This document shows positions 24,085 through 33,627 of a stretch of 64,000 nucleotides of DNA, piece after piece; the stretch's first letter is position 1; the number at the start of each line of letters is the position of its first letter. The DNA is from Pseudotamlana haliotis (GTDB lineage Bacteria; Bacteroidota; Bacteroidia; Flavobacteriales; Flavobacteriaceae). The stretch lies in the NCBI RefSeq assembly GCF_008806375.1, contig NZ_WAAT01000022.1, positions 1-64,000 on the forward strand, given 5' to 3'. A model generated the notes under the pieces. That model was not told the DNA's origin and ran no database searches. It saw nothing but the letters and a program-made list of their open reading frames with translations. The position numbers and the translations under genes are program-made.

Positions 24085-26406
24085 CTAATCAGTTTTTTGC
24101 TTAACAAGCTCAGTTATAGTTGTTGTGAAAGGTTTTGCTGAAGCATTTCCGGACTTGTAATTTATGAGTTTTCTAAAATCCCATTTTCTATTTCCGAATT
24201 CTGAAGGGTCAATCTTTTCTATTTGAATGACTAGATAATGTTTATCATACTCAGAGGGTTTCGTAGCTTTAGGATATCCTTTTTTTTCTAAGTTTAATCT
24301 AGAATAAACTTGCGGACCTTTGCTTATAATCCGCCATAAATCACTAGATGATTTATCTCCATGAGTATGTAATAATAAGAACTTTGAAGAAACCGTATCT
24401 TTGTCTAAAACTAATGAGCCGTTACTAGGCCCCATTCTAAAATTATATTTTCCTTTTTTTGCTATCCAATCGTATTGCATTTCGCTATTATAAAAACCGA
24501 CTAAAACATGGGTGTCATCAGGAATTAATTTTATCATTTCAGCTTTGTCGAGGTACTCAGGAATTGGCTCTAAAAGCTCGTTAGGCGTATTGTTTTTATA
24601 GATTTTATAACTTTTATGTGCAATATTTTCACGCTGCGAAGCCGTGTTTAAAAAGTGTTTTAAAACTTCTTTGATAAAATTTTCTAGGTGTATAGTTTCG
24701 TTAGCGTTTTCAGTGGGTTTGATTGGGAATGCACCTAATCCTGGTAATACTTCATGAAAACCACGTATGGGTTTGTTGGTTTCTCCGGGATATAAAACAT
24801 ACGCGCCACTTGTTCGTCTAATAGCATCTTTATAAGCATGCATTTTCAATAAATCTGCGTTTTTATAAATACCTTTTAAATTTTCTTTTTTCTCTTTATT
24901 TAATGTGTCTTCGGATTTATCTTCTCCTAAAATTTGATTAATATTTGCTACTTTGTATTTAGCATCAAAATGAATATGCACAATGTGGTCTGTAGCTTCA
25001 GCTTCTTTTTCTTCTAGGTTCGTTGGCCAAATGGATAAGGTGTAATCTGGTCTTAACGTTGTTGTCCAGCTTCCTGTTTTTGAAATATCATAAGTACCAC
25101 CAATAAAGCTTCTATTATAATTAAACCTGATATTTAGATGTCTATTTGCCTTGTAATACGCACCACTCAAAGCTGTTACTTTTCCCTGCTTTAGTTGCAA
25201 GCTTAACTTATCATTGGATGGAACAATTAACCGTTCTAGTTCTTTAGGTTCAATTTCAAAAATATTCTTTAAAACATCTAACAGTTTAAAAAACAACCAA
25301 TATTCGTATAGAGTGGCAATGTCCTTTTTACCACCACTATAAACATCATCTCCACCGTTCCATATTAGCTTAGCAGCCAAATCAAATTTTAACCACACTT
25401 TTAAAATTTCACGATAACCTTCTTTTTTTTGAAGCGTAGGGCTATTTAACTTTAAGGTAGTTGGTCTGGATACTTCTTTAAATAAATCATGTTGCAAATG
25501 TGTTTCTAATTTTTCTGAAACAATATCTGCCTCTCCTTGAAGCCTCGTACCTGCATTTGGATGATTTCCAATATTCATACAAAATTTCAAAAACGTTTCT
25601 AATGCATGTTTTATAAAGCGATTCTCAGAAGTATCTACACTTTCAAATTTTCTGTAAGATTGTATTTTGGTTGCTACCGATTTAATACCTTTTTGATATA
25701 AAGGATGCGTGCCTGTGAGTTTTAAACGGTTATCAGAATTTATTAGTGACCTTAATTCTGAATTTTTAAAACGTTTTATTTTTCGTGCATCTGTAAGTTC
25801 TGCTTCTTCTGTCCAATTTGTTGTAGGACTTGTAACTATACGCTGTACAGCATCATCAAACTCTTCAGAGTTTATTATAGAGCTAATAAAAGCAAAGCGT
25901 TGGTATAAGGTTTTGTTATCTGCGTTAAAGTCGGTTTCAAAAGAATGAGTTACCGGTGAGTTGGCTTGAATGATTAAATCTGTACATTTTGATGTAATAT
26001 CGTTTAACATGTACTGATAATCTTTCCTATAGCTTGTTTTTTTAGATTGTACCTCTAATTGTAAATCCCATCTTTTGTCAGGTTGTTCCGTACTTAAAAT
26101 TTGTAATGTTAATGTACCAACAAAAATGTTTGGTGCTATAACTCCAATATATTCTTTTCTTTTTCTGTTTTTTACAATATTGCTTTGGTCACTACAAAAT
26201 AGGCGATAGTGTTTTGCAATGTTTTCTTTTTTATGTGAGAATTCAAAATCATAAAAACAACCTTCTTTTAATTGATAAACAGGTTCGTGTTCATAAAAAT
26301 TTGTGGTATCAACTTCTATGTCGCCTTTTTTTTGAGCATCGACACATAAGTATAAACCATCTTTTATATAAGATAAATCTATTTCTATGGATTGTTTTTT
26401 TTCCAT
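24085..26406 (-). CDS. DUF2357 / PD-(D/E)xK nuclease, McrC-like
   Basis: This 773-residue protein is the likely effector of a two-gene McrBC-type system. The N-terminal and middle parts resemble DUF2357 (residues about 1-330, helical, charged). A PDDEXK_7-like nuclease core follows, with the Asp in RPDYTLSIWP near 450 and HFDAKYKV near 475 (D-x-K). The last ~160 residues form a separate domain (THVLVGFYNSEMQYDWI, YNFRMGPSNG, LWRII, YLVIQIEKID) that I cannot place; a PUA/EVE-like fold is a guess. It starts 3 bases after the McrB stop, so both are made together. Target (modified DNA or RNA) is unknown. Confidence 0.8.
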   Translation of the reverse strand: MEKKQSIEIDLSYIKDGLYLCVDAQKKGDIEVDTTNFYEHEPVYQLKEGCFYDFEFSHKKENIAKHYRLFCSDQSNIVKNRKRKEYIGVIAPNIFVGTLTLQILSTEQPDKRWDLQLEVQSKKTSYRKDYQYMLNDITSKCTDLIIQANSPVTHSFETDFNADNKTLYQRFAFISSIINSEEFDDAVQRIVTSPTTNWTEEAELTDARKIKRFKNSELRSLINSDNRLKLTGTHPLYQKGIKSVATKIQSYRKFESVDTSENRFIKHALETFLKFCMNIGNHPNAGTRLQGEADIVSEKLETHLQHDLFKEVSRPTTLKLNSPTLQKKEGYREILKVWLKFDLAAKLIWNGGDDVYSGGKKDIATLYEYWLFFKLLDVLKNIFEIEPKELERLIVPSNDKLSLQLKQGKVTALSGAYYKANRHLNIRFNYNRSFIGGTYDISKTGSWTTTLRPDYTLSIWPTNLEEKEAEATDHIVHIHFDAKYKVANINQILGEDKSEDTLNKEKKENLKGIYKNADLLKMHAYKDAIRRTSGAYVLYPGETNKPIRGFHEVLPGLGAFPIKPTENANETIHLENFIKEVLKHFLNTASQRENIAHKSYKIYKNNTPNELLEPIPEYLDKAEMIKLIPDDTHVLVGFYNSEMQYDWIAKKGKYNFRMGPSNGSLVLDKDTVSSKFLLLHTHGDKSSSDLWRIISKGPQVYSRLNLEKKGYPKATKPSEYDKHYLVIQIEKIDPSEFGNRKWDFRKLINYKSGNASAKPFTTTITELVKQKTD

Positions 26407-26409
26407 CTA

Positions 26410-28017
26410 TTAAGCTTCTGCGTAGCTCGCAAAACCATTATCCAAGGCACCTTTATACATTCTTGTTATTTTTTCTAATGATAAAGGATATAAAACGTCT
26501 TCATTCCCTTTAAAAACTAAGGTTTCTTTATTATTTAAAAAGTTTTTTGAAACATCTGTTTTTTGTTTAACGCAAAAGGACGCCAACACTTCTAAAATAG
26601 GGCATAGCTTACGTCTAGAACCATGTAATTTTGGTAATAACTTTTGCATAATGGCAATGTCTATTTTTGTGTCTTCTGTAATAACGCTATCTAAAACAGT
26701 TAATTGGTTGTAAAGTTTGTGTATTTCTGTTGCCGTTCGATAGCCAAACTCAGCTCCCGTTTTCTTTAGTTCTTCAAAAAACAAAATTAATTTTTCGTTT
26801 AATTTATTGGTGGCTATAGTCTCAAATTCTTTGTTAGACGAAATTTTAATAAAGTCTTTTCCCATTGAAGCACCACTAAAATTCAGATTTGAAAAATCTA
26901 TTTCTTTAGGTGTCTTTAAAAAATCTTCAATATCATCTTTGTCGACCCTAAACTCTATAACATTAGCCCTGTCTAATACTTTAGGGCTAAACATATAAGT
27001 GGTTTCATCTATATTAACAGTACCAATAATAAATAAGTTTTTTGGCCAATCTAGTTGTGAAGGAACATTGTTTTTATAAGTTTCGGTACTGTGTAACCTA
27101 AGTTTGTCTTTAGATTCCATAATACTTAAAAAGTCAGCAAAATAGCGTTCTACATGACTTAAGTTCATTTCATCTAAAATTAGAAAATATGGTTTGTTTA
27201 TGTTTTCTTCTTTATTAGCTTCAATAAGTAATTGTAAAGCACCATTTTCGGGGAATATATACTCTTCGTTATTCAGTGCATTTACATAACCTAGAAGTGG
27301 TTCTCTGTTAGTCCAATCTGCTCCAACAGGAACAATGCAATATTGAGTGTTATCTTCCGAAATCCATTGAGCAAATGCTTGGGCTAGTTTTGTTTTCCCT
27401 GAACCAGATAATCCACTTAATAGTACGAATGGTTTTGTTGCTAATGAAGCAATGAATCTAGTTATTAGTTCTGGTTTATAGTTTAAGCCTGAAGATTTAC
27501 AGCTTTTATGAAATAGTTTTATATTGAGTTTTAGAGGAGTTTTAATAAGGAGCGCTTCTGATGTAGTTGTGCCTAATTGTGAATATTTATTAATTATAGA
27601 GTCTAAGTCTTTATTTAGGATTTCTTCATTTGGCATATCATTTACATCATAAGCTTTATATATAAAAGAATCTCCATATCTGTGAGGTTTACCGAAACCG
27701 TTTTCTTTAAAATAGGTTGAAATGCTTTTTGCCTCATTTAAGTCCCACTGAACAATAGGTTTATTTGTTTCACTTATGCCATAAGCAAGTATTAGCTTGT
27801 CGATTTTTTTGTAATATAAGTAAACAGGGTAAATTCCGTCACTAGTTGTAAATGGCTCTTTTAAAAATGAAATCCATGGTATTTTTGCAGGATAACCTTG
27901 ACCAAAGCTGACTTTAACTTTCGTGTTTTTATAAGAGTTTAAATAATGTTTTGTTTTTAAATTAGCGGTTTTCGATTGATTAAGAAACTCGTTTATAATT
28001 TCAAAAGCGTTAGACAT
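26410..28017 (-). CDS. McrB-like AAA+ NTPase with MrcB_N domain
   Basis: The 535-residue protein is the motor of the McrBC-like pair. Residues about 5-140 match the MrcB_N (DUF3578) domain (VSFGQGYPAKIPWISFL, YPVYLYYKK, LAYGISE). The AAA+ module has Walker A GLSGSGKTKLAQ near 200, Walker B FLILDEMNLSHVERYF near 275, and GTVNIDETT near 327, where McrB of E. coli has the GTP-binding NTAD; here it is NIDE, so nucleotide preference (GTP or ATP) is open. A later arginine-rich part (GYRTATEIHKLY) is typical of McrB. It is first in the pair, upstream of the nuclease, and lies between RIC and polA. Confidence 0.88.
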   Translation of the reverse strand: MSNAFEIINEFLNQSKTANLKTKHYLNSYKNTKVKVSFGQGYPAKIPWISFLKEPFTTSDGIYPVYLYYKKIDKLILAYGISETNKPIVQWDLNEAKSISTYFKENGFGKPHRYGDSFIYKAYDVNDMPNEEILNKDLDSIINKYSQLGTTTSEALLIKTPLKLNIKLFHKSCKSSGLNYKPELITRFIASLATKPFVLLSGLSGSGKTKLAQAFAQWISEDNTQYCIVPVGADWTNREPLLGYVNALNNEEYIFPENGALQLLIEANKEENINKPYFLILDEMNLSHVERYFADFLSIMESKDKLRLHSTETYKNNVPSQLDWPKNLFIIGTVNIDETTYMFSPKVLDRANVIEFRVDKDDIEDFLKTPKEIDFSNLNFSGASMGKDFIKISSNKEFETIATNKLNEKLILFFEELKKTGAEFGYRTATEIHKLYNQLTVLDSVITEDTKIDIAIMQKLLPKLHGSRRKLCPILEVLASFCVKQKTDVSKNFLNNKETLVFKGNEDVLYPLSLEKITRMYKGALDNGFASYAEA

Positions 28018-28065
28018 ATAAATTGTTATTAGTTCTTTTTTCTGGTGATCTTTTTAATAGTTCAA

Positions 28066-30921
28066 TTAATGCGCCTCCAACCAATTATTACCAGTCCCTA
28101 AATCAACATCCAGCGGTACTTCAAGTTTGTAAGCATTTTCCATTTCGGTTTTAACCAAATCTTTAATGGTATCAAGTTCTGGTTTGTAAACGTCAAAAAC
28201 CAATTCATCATGTACTTGAAGGAGCATTTTGGTTTTAAAATTGCCAGTTTCCAGTTTGTTGTAGATGTTAATCATGGCCATTTTAATAATATCGGCAGCG
28301 CTTCCTTGAATCGGGGCGTTAACGGCATTACGTTCTGCGGCACCGCGAACAATGGCATTTCTAGAATTGATGTCTTTTAAATATCGACGTCGCCCCAATA
28401 GGGTTTGCACATATCCGTTGTCGCGCGCAAAATCCACCTGTTCGCTCATGTATTTTTTAAGTTTCGGGTAGGTTTCATAATAGGTGTCGATAAGCTCTTT
28501 GGCTTCACCACGAGAGAGTTCGGTTTGATTGCTTAGTCCGAAGGCTGAAACCCCGTAAACAATTCCGAAATTCACCGTTTTCGCATTACTACGCTGCTCG
28601 CGAGTCACTTCTTCTAAAGGTACATTAAACACTTTCGATGCTGTTGAGGCGTGAATATCTTCACCATTTTTAAAAGCTTCAATCATGGTTTCCTCCTTAC
28701 TTAAGGCCGCAATAATGCGCAATTCAATCTGGCTGTAATCGGCAGCGAGTAGGGTGTAATCGTCGTTGCGAGGCACAAAAGCCTTGCGCACCTGTCTGCC
28801 GCGCTCGGTACGAATTGGGATGTTCTGTAAATTCGGATTGTTACTGCTTAAACGCCCCGTTGCAGCTACGGTTTGCATATAATCAGTGTGCACACGTCCG
28901 GTGTCTGGATTCACCTGATTTGGTAAAGCATCAATATAGGTGCTTTTCAGTTTTGATAAACCTCTAAAATCTAAAATATCTTGTACAATGCTGTGGTCGT
29001 TTGCCAAAATGCTTAAAATGTCCTCACCCGTTTTATATTGTCCGGTTTTGGTCTTTTTAGGTTTGTCTACCAGTTTCATGTTTTCAAACAATACAATACC
29101 TAGTTGTTTTGGTGAGGCAATGTTGAATTCCTCGCCAGCGGTTTCGTAAATACGCTTTTCTAGGCTAGTGATATCGTTGTTAAGCTGTTCTGATAAGGAA
29201 TTTAAAAAGTTAATATCTAAATTAATACCTTCCAATTCCATAGCCGCTAAAACGCGTAATAGCGGAATTTCAATGTCATCAAATAAGGTTTGGGTATTAG
29301 CTTCTCCCAGTTCATTTTCAAAATGCTCTTTAAGTTGTAGGGTGATATCGGCATCTTCAACCGCATATTCGGTTTGTTGCTCTAAAGCCACATCGCGCAT
29401 CGTTAATTGATTCTTACCTTTTTTGCCAATTAAAGTTTCAATAGGCAGCGGCGTGTAATTCAAATAAGTTTCGGCCAATACATCCATGTTATGACGCATG
29501 TCGGCATTTATTAAGTAATGCGCTAACATGGTGTCAAATAATTTGCCTTTTACAGCCATGTTATATTTAGCTAAAACTTTAATGTCGTATTTTAAATTCT
29601 GCCCCACTTTTTCAATGTTTTCGTCTTCAAAAAACGGACGCAGTTGTTCGATTAATTCTTGAGCTTCTGCTTGATCTTCCGGAAACGGCAAGTAAAAACC
29701 TTTGCCAACTTCCCAGGAAAAAGCGATGCCTACCAACTCGGCAGTCAACGGGTTTAATCCTGTGGTTTCGGTGTCAAAACACACACTTTTTTGTTGCATG
29801 AGGTTTTTTATAAACAACTTGGTCGCCATGCCAGAGGCGACACTTTGGTAAAAATGTGGTGTATTTTCTATGTTTTTGCGCTCAAAAGTGTTTGTTGTTT
29901 GCGCTTCCGCGGAAGAAGGATCGGCTCCAAATAATGAGAACTGGCCTGCACCAGCTGCTTTGGTCTCTTTAGGTGTTTCTTTTGTTGGCGTAGCTTCGGA
30001 AGCTTTTGTACTTTCAGAAGTTGCCGCTGTAGATACCGTAGTCGAAAACGTTTTCACGAAATTGTCTATCAAACGACGGAATTCCAATTCTTGAAAAATC
30101 TCAGTCACCTTAGGAATATCTGGTTCCGACATTTCAAAGTCTTCAGCATTAAATTCTACCGGAACATCCAGCATGATGGTGGCTAATTTTTTAGAGAGTA
30201 TACCCAATTCGCCATTGGCTTCTACTTTCTCCTTCATTTTACCTTTAAGCTGATCGGTATTGGCTAACAAGCCTTCCATGCTACCAAACTGTGCGATGAA
30301 CTTTTTAGCGGTTTTATCACCAACACCAGGCAGTCCCGGAATGTTATCACTGGCATCACCCATCATCCCTAAATAATCAATAACTTGTAAAGGATCGGTC
30401 ACTTCAAATTTTTTCAGCACTTCAGGAATGCCCCAAGTTTCGTAACCACCACCAAAAACAGGGCGGTACATGAAAATATTTTCAGAAACCAGTTGGGCAA
30501 AATCTTTATCGGGGGTTACCATAAACGTTTGATAGCCTTCTTTTTCGGCTTGTTTTGATAAGGTGCCTATCACATCATCGGCCTCAAAACCTTCTTTTAC
30601 CATGATAGGAATATGCATGGCTTTCAAAATTTCGTAGATATAGGGTACGGCGGTTTTAATGCCTTCGGGGGTTTCGTCACGATTCGCCTTGTAGGCCTCA
30701 AACATCTCTACGCGGTCTTGGCTTCCACCTTTATCAAAACAAACGGCCAGGTAGTTTGGGCGTTCTCTTTTTATTACATCCAACAACGAGTTCATAAAAC
30801 CCATAATGGCTGAGGTGTCTTCCCCTTTCGAATTGATTCTAGGGTTTTTTATAAAAGCGTAATAACCACGGAAAATTAATGCGTAAGCATCGACTAAAAA
30901 AAGACGTTTTTGATCTGACAT
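28066..30921 (-). CDS. polA: DNA polymerase I
   Basis: The 951-residue enzyme fills gaps and removes RNA primers. It has the 5' nuclease domain (residues 1-290, LVDAYALIFRGYYAF, with GFEADDVIGTLS and DASDNIPGLPGVGDKTA), a Ala/Thr/Glu-rich linker near 300-335, an active 3'-5' exonuclease (CFDTETTGLNP near 380, so proofreading is retained) and the polymerase domain with motif A DYSQIELRI near 727, motif B RSNAKTVNFGIVYG, and motif C VHDELVFDV near 907. ATG 30921 is the natural start. A TAGTTTTG box lies at 30951-30944 on the minus strand. Confidence 0.97.
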   Translation of the reverse strand: MSDQKRLFLVDAYALIFRGYYAFIKNPRINSKGEDTSAIMGFMNSLLDVIKRERPNYLAVCFDKGGSQDRVEMFEAYKANRDETPEGIKTAVPYIYEILKAMHIPIMVKEGFEADDVIGTLSKQAEKEGYQTFMVTPDKDFAQLVSENIFMYRPVFGGGYETWGIPEVLKKFEVTDPLQVIDYLGMMGDASDNIPGLPGVGDKTAKKFIAQFGSMEGLLANTDQLKGKMKEKVEANGELGILSKKLATIMLDVPVEFNAEDFEMSEPDIPKVTEIFQELEFRRLIDNFVKTFSTTVSTAATSESTKASEATPTKETPKETKAAGAGQFSLFGADPSSAEAQTTNTFERKNIENTPHFYQSVASGMATKLFIKNLMQQKSVCFDTETTGLNPLTAELVGIAFSWEVGKGFYLPFPEDQAEAQELIEQLRPFFEDENIEKVGQNLKYDIKVLAKYNMAVKGKLFDTMLAHYLINADMRHNMDVLAETYLNYTPLPIETLIGKKGKNQLTMRDVALEQQTEYAVEDADITLQLKEHFENELGEANTQTLFDDIEIPLLRVLAAMELEGINLDINFLNSLSEQLNNDITSLEKRIYETAGEEFNIASPKQLGIVLFENMKLVDKPKKTKTGQYKTGEDILSILANDHSIVQDILDFRGLSKLKSTYIDALPNQVNPDTGRVHTDYMQTVAATGRLSSNNPNLQNIPIRTERGRQVRKAFVPRNDDYTLLAADYSQIELRIIAALSKEETMIEAFKNGEDIHASTASKVFNVPLEEVTREQRSNAKTVNFGIVYGVSAFGLSNQTELSRGEAKELIDTYYETYPKLKKYMSEQVDFARDNGYVQTLLGRRRYLKDINSRNAIVRGAAERNAVNAPIQGSAADIIKMAMINIYNKLETGNFKTKMLLQVHDELVFDVYKPELDTIKDLVKTEMENAYKLEVPLDVDLGTGNNWLEAH

Positions 30922-31294
30922 TTTATTTGTTTTGATAGAAAACCAAAACTACGAAAACTTAGGCTTAAAATGATGGTTTATATTATGGAGCTTTATTGCG
31001 GACAAATAATTTTTTGTGCATCTACAATGGTTGAAAAGCTAAACATATGGCGATGTCATTCTGAAGGAGGCACGACTGAAGAATCTCTACTTTATTGTTG
31101 AATCGTGTCATTGAATTACTTAGGCTGTGACTAACAATTGATTATTGATTAATGATTCACACGTGGATTTGAATTTTTCATTATTCACTTTTCATTTTTA
31201 ATTAAAAGACTACAATTCTTAACGATTCGTTAAATAGAAATCTTGCCGTAAGCTATTCCTTATATTCCGACTATCTTTATCAAAAAAAAAGTAG
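30922..31294. other. Intergenic region between divergent genes
   Basis: About 370 bases between polA and the phosphoesterase gene. It contains a dispersed-repeat fragment (31055-31087) and probable promoters for both genes. No reading frame looks coding. Confidence 0.5.
31055..31087. repeat. Dispersed intergenic repeat fragment
   Basis: A sequence beginning GTCATTCTGAAGGAGG and ending GAAGAATCTC, of the same family as the copies at 7057 and 13763. I recognise this family as common in flavobacterial intergenic DNA. Confidence 0.4.
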
Positions 31295-32530
31295 ATGTTT
31301 CGTTGGATTCTGTTTATAGTGATTTTTCTTGTAGCCGATTTTTATGCTTTTCAAGCCTTTAGAACGGTCACAAAAAATAACATACTTCACATATTATATT
31401 GGCTTATTACCCTTAGCGTTTTGGGTAATTTTGTGTATCAGTTTTATGGTTTTAGCCGAAGCGATGGCTTTTCTCATACACATGGTTATGCCGTAGGCGC
31501 GCTAATTGCCGTCATGGTCCCTTTTATCTTTTTAGTAGGCATGATGTTTTTGGAAGATGTTTTTAGAGTACCGCAGGCCATTTACCGTTATTTTACCGTT
31601 GGTGAAGCTGCTAAAGGTGATTATTTCGCCTCACGACGTCAGTTTATAAGTAAGTTGGCACTTGGAATCGCAGCAATTCCATTTGCATCTATTGTTTATG
31701 GTATTATTAAAGGACGTTACAATTATAAGGTATTAAAATATACCATGTATTATGAAGATTTACCAGAAGCTTTTGATGGTTATAAACTCACACAAATTAG
31801 TGATATTCACTCGGGGAGTTTTGATGATATCGATAAGGTAGAATATGCAGTCGATTTAATTAACGAGCAGGCCAGTGATGTGATTCTTTTTACTGGTGAT
31901 ATGGTGAATAATAAGGCTGAAGAATTACTGCCATACAAATCGGTTTTTGGAAAACTTAAAGCGAAAGACGGTTTGTACTCCATACTTGGTAACCATGATT
32001 ATGGCGATTATGTGAATTGGCCTTCTGGGGCTGCCAAAAAACAGAATTTAGAGAATTTAAAAACCATTCAAAAAGAAATTGGCTTCAATATGCTGTTGAA
32101 TGACACTAAGTTTTTAGAGAAGAATGGCGAACGCATTGCTTTAGTAGGTGTTGAAAACTGGGGCGTTGGTGGTTTTAAACAAGCTGGTGATTTAAAAAAG
32201 GCCGCTCGAAATGTTCAGGCTAACGACTTTAAAATACTTATGAGTCATGACCCAACCCACTGGGAAAAACAAGTGGTTCAAGATGATTATCATTATCATT
32301 TAACGCTAAGCGGACACACTCATGGGATGCAGTTTGGTATTGAAATTCCGGGTTGGTTTCGTTGGAGCCCTTCCAAGTGGCGTTACAAGCATTGGGCTGG
32401 TATCTACGAAAATAAGGGACAGTTTATTAACGTAAATCGCGGATTTGGATACCTGGCTTTTCCGGGTCGTGTGGGTATTTGGCCTGAAATAACGGTTATT
32501 GAACTAAAAAAGGGCATCGCACCGGCATAA
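31295..32530 (+). CDS. Membrane-bound metallophosphoesterase
   Basis: The 411-residue protein has about four N-terminal hydrophobic segments (residues 1-20, 30-50, 65-85 and 115-140), then a calcineurin-like phosphoesterase domain with all metal ligands: SDIHSGSFDD near 165, FTGDMVNN, LGNHDYGD, SHDPTHW and SGHTHGMQFG. It is similar in layout to YkuE/YaeI-type phosphodiesterases, but the substrate is unknown. The active domain most likely faces the periplasm or the inner membrane surface. A nested hairpin follows at 32586. Confidence 0.88.
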   Translation: MFRWILFIVIFLVADFYAFQAFRTVTKNNILHILYWLITLSVLGNFVYQFYGFSRSDGFSHTHGYAVGALIAVMVPFIFLVGMMFLEDVFRVPQAIYRYFTVGEAAKGDYFASRRQFISKLALGIAAIPFASIVYGIIKGRYNYKVLKYTMYYEDLPEAFDGYKLTQISDIHSGSFDDIDKVEYAVDLINEQASDVILFTGDMVNNKAEELLPYKSVFGKLKAKDGLYSILGNHDYGDYVNWPSGAAKKQNLENLKTIQKEIGFNMLLNDTKFLEKNGERIALVGVENWGVGGFKQAGDLKKAARNVQANDFKILMSHDPTHWEKQVVQDDYHYHLTLSGHTHGMQFGIEIPGWFRWSPSKWRYKHWAGIYENKGQFINVNRGFGYLAFPGRVGIWPEITVIELKKGIAPA

Positions 32531-32585
32531 TTGCCTATAAATGTTGCTTTTGAATAGAAATTGCTTATTTTTATAATAATTCATT

Positions 32586-32639
32586 AACACCATTTGAGCA
32601 AAGCGGTTGGTCTTATGAAGACTAAATGGCGGTGTTTTT
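32586..32639 (+). terminator. Nested hairpin, likely terminator
   Basis: AACACC (32586-32591) pairs with GGTGTT (32631-32636), with ATTT/AAAT pairing inside and an inner GTCTT/AAGAC stem-loop. TTTT follows. It lies 55 bases after the phosphoesterase and just before the thioredoxin-fold gene, so it may end one message before the other. Confidence 0.45.
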
Positions 32640-32671
32640 AGTTAATGTATCTGATTAATAAACTAGAAAGT

Positions 32672-32968
32672 ATGTCAAAATTTGGTGAACTTATAGATGT
32701 GAACATTCCTGTGCTTTTAGACTTTTACACAGAGTGGAATAAACAATCGGAGGCCATGCATCTCACTTTAAGAGATGTGGCTGCAGCTTTAGGCGATAAA
32801 GCTAAAGTGATTAAAATTGATATTGAAAAAAACAAAGAACTTGCCGATGCCTTGCGTGTAAAAGCTCTGCCTACATTAATCATTTATAAAGATGGTGAAA
32901 TGAAATGGCGCTACAGTGGTGAGCAAGATGCTAATACCCTTATTGGTATTATCCAAGATTATATTTAA
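32672..32968 (+). CDS. Thioredoxin-fold protein without CxxC
   Basis: The 98-residue protein has the whole thioredoxin layout: PVLLDFYTEW at residues 13-22, KVIKIDIEKNKELADALRVKALPT with the cis-proline, and the closing YKDGEMKWRYSGEQ. The place of WCGPC reads WNKQS, and there is no cysteine at all, so it cannot act as a dithiol redox enzyme; a binding or chaperone role is inferred. I chose ATG 32672 (MSKFGELIDV), as I expect homologues to start there; ATG 32645 adds nine residues. Its stop codon overlaps that of the convergent deacetylase. Confidence 0.85.
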   Translation: MSKFGELIDVNIPVLLDFYTEWNKQSEAMHLTLRDVAAALGDKAKVIKIDIEKNKELADALRVKALPTLIIYKDGEMKWRYSGEQDANTLIGIIQDYI

Positions 32969-33612
32969 AGGTTTAAGGCTTTGAATGTGTAGCCTTTTTG
33001 GCTATAATATTCCAAAACTTTTGGGAGCGCATACTGCATGTTTTTAGCTGCTTTTAGGCTATCGTGAAACACAATAATACTTCCGTTGCTTGCTTTGCTA
33101 AGCACCTTATTTAAACAGGTTTCTTCACTTATTGATTTATCCCAATCAAAGGATAAAACATCCCACATGATAATTTTGTATTGATCAGCTAACAATCTTT
33201 TGGCTTGACTGTTTTTTATTCTGCCGTGCGGCGGACGAAATAACTTGGTCATTGTGTTGTTTTGAGTTTCAGAATCTATGATGGCTTGCGTTTTTAAAAC
33301 TTCCGTGATGTAGTCTTCCGTTTTTGTCTGCCAGCCTTTTACGTGATTGAAGGTGTGATTGCCAATTGTATGACCCGCTTCTAAGATATCTTGAAAAATC
33401 TCAGGATACTTTTGGATGTTATTTCCAATACAGAAAAAAGTGGCTTGGGCCTGGTGTTTTTTTAATAAGTCTAAAGTCCAATTGGTGATTTCTGGCGTTG
33501 GGCCGTCATCAAAAGTAAGGTAGATGGTTTTATCACTAGTTGCGATGTCCCAAATATAATTTGGGAACATCTTCTTGACAATTAGCGGTGTTTTAACAGG
33601 TACTATAGACAT
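32965..33612 (-). CDS. Polysaccharide deacetylase (NodB domain)
   Basis: The 215-residue protein is a carbohydrate esterase family 4 enzyme that removes N-acetyl groups from a glycan such as peptidoglycan. All five catalytic motifs are visible: YLTFDDGPTPE, HTIGNHTFNH, RPPHGRI, DVLSFDWDKS and IIVFHDSLK. No signal peptide is obvious, so its location is uncertain; export without a classical signal, or a short N-terminal anchor, is possible. It follows the DUF2723 gene by 15 bases on the same strand, suggesting a shared role at the cell surface. Confidence 0.9.
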   Translation of the reverse strand: MSIVPVKTPLIVKKMFPNYIWDIATSDKTIYLTFDDGPTPEITNWTLDLLKKHQAQATFFCIGNNIQKYPEIFQDILEAGHTIGNHTFNHVKGWQTKTEDYITEVLKTQAIIDSETQNNTMTKLFRPPHGRIKNSQAKRLLADQYKIIMWDVLSFDWDKSISEETCLNKVLSKASNGSIIVFHDSLKAAKNMQYALPKVLEYYSQKGYTFKALNL

Positions 33613-33627
33613 ACCTTTAATTTATAA

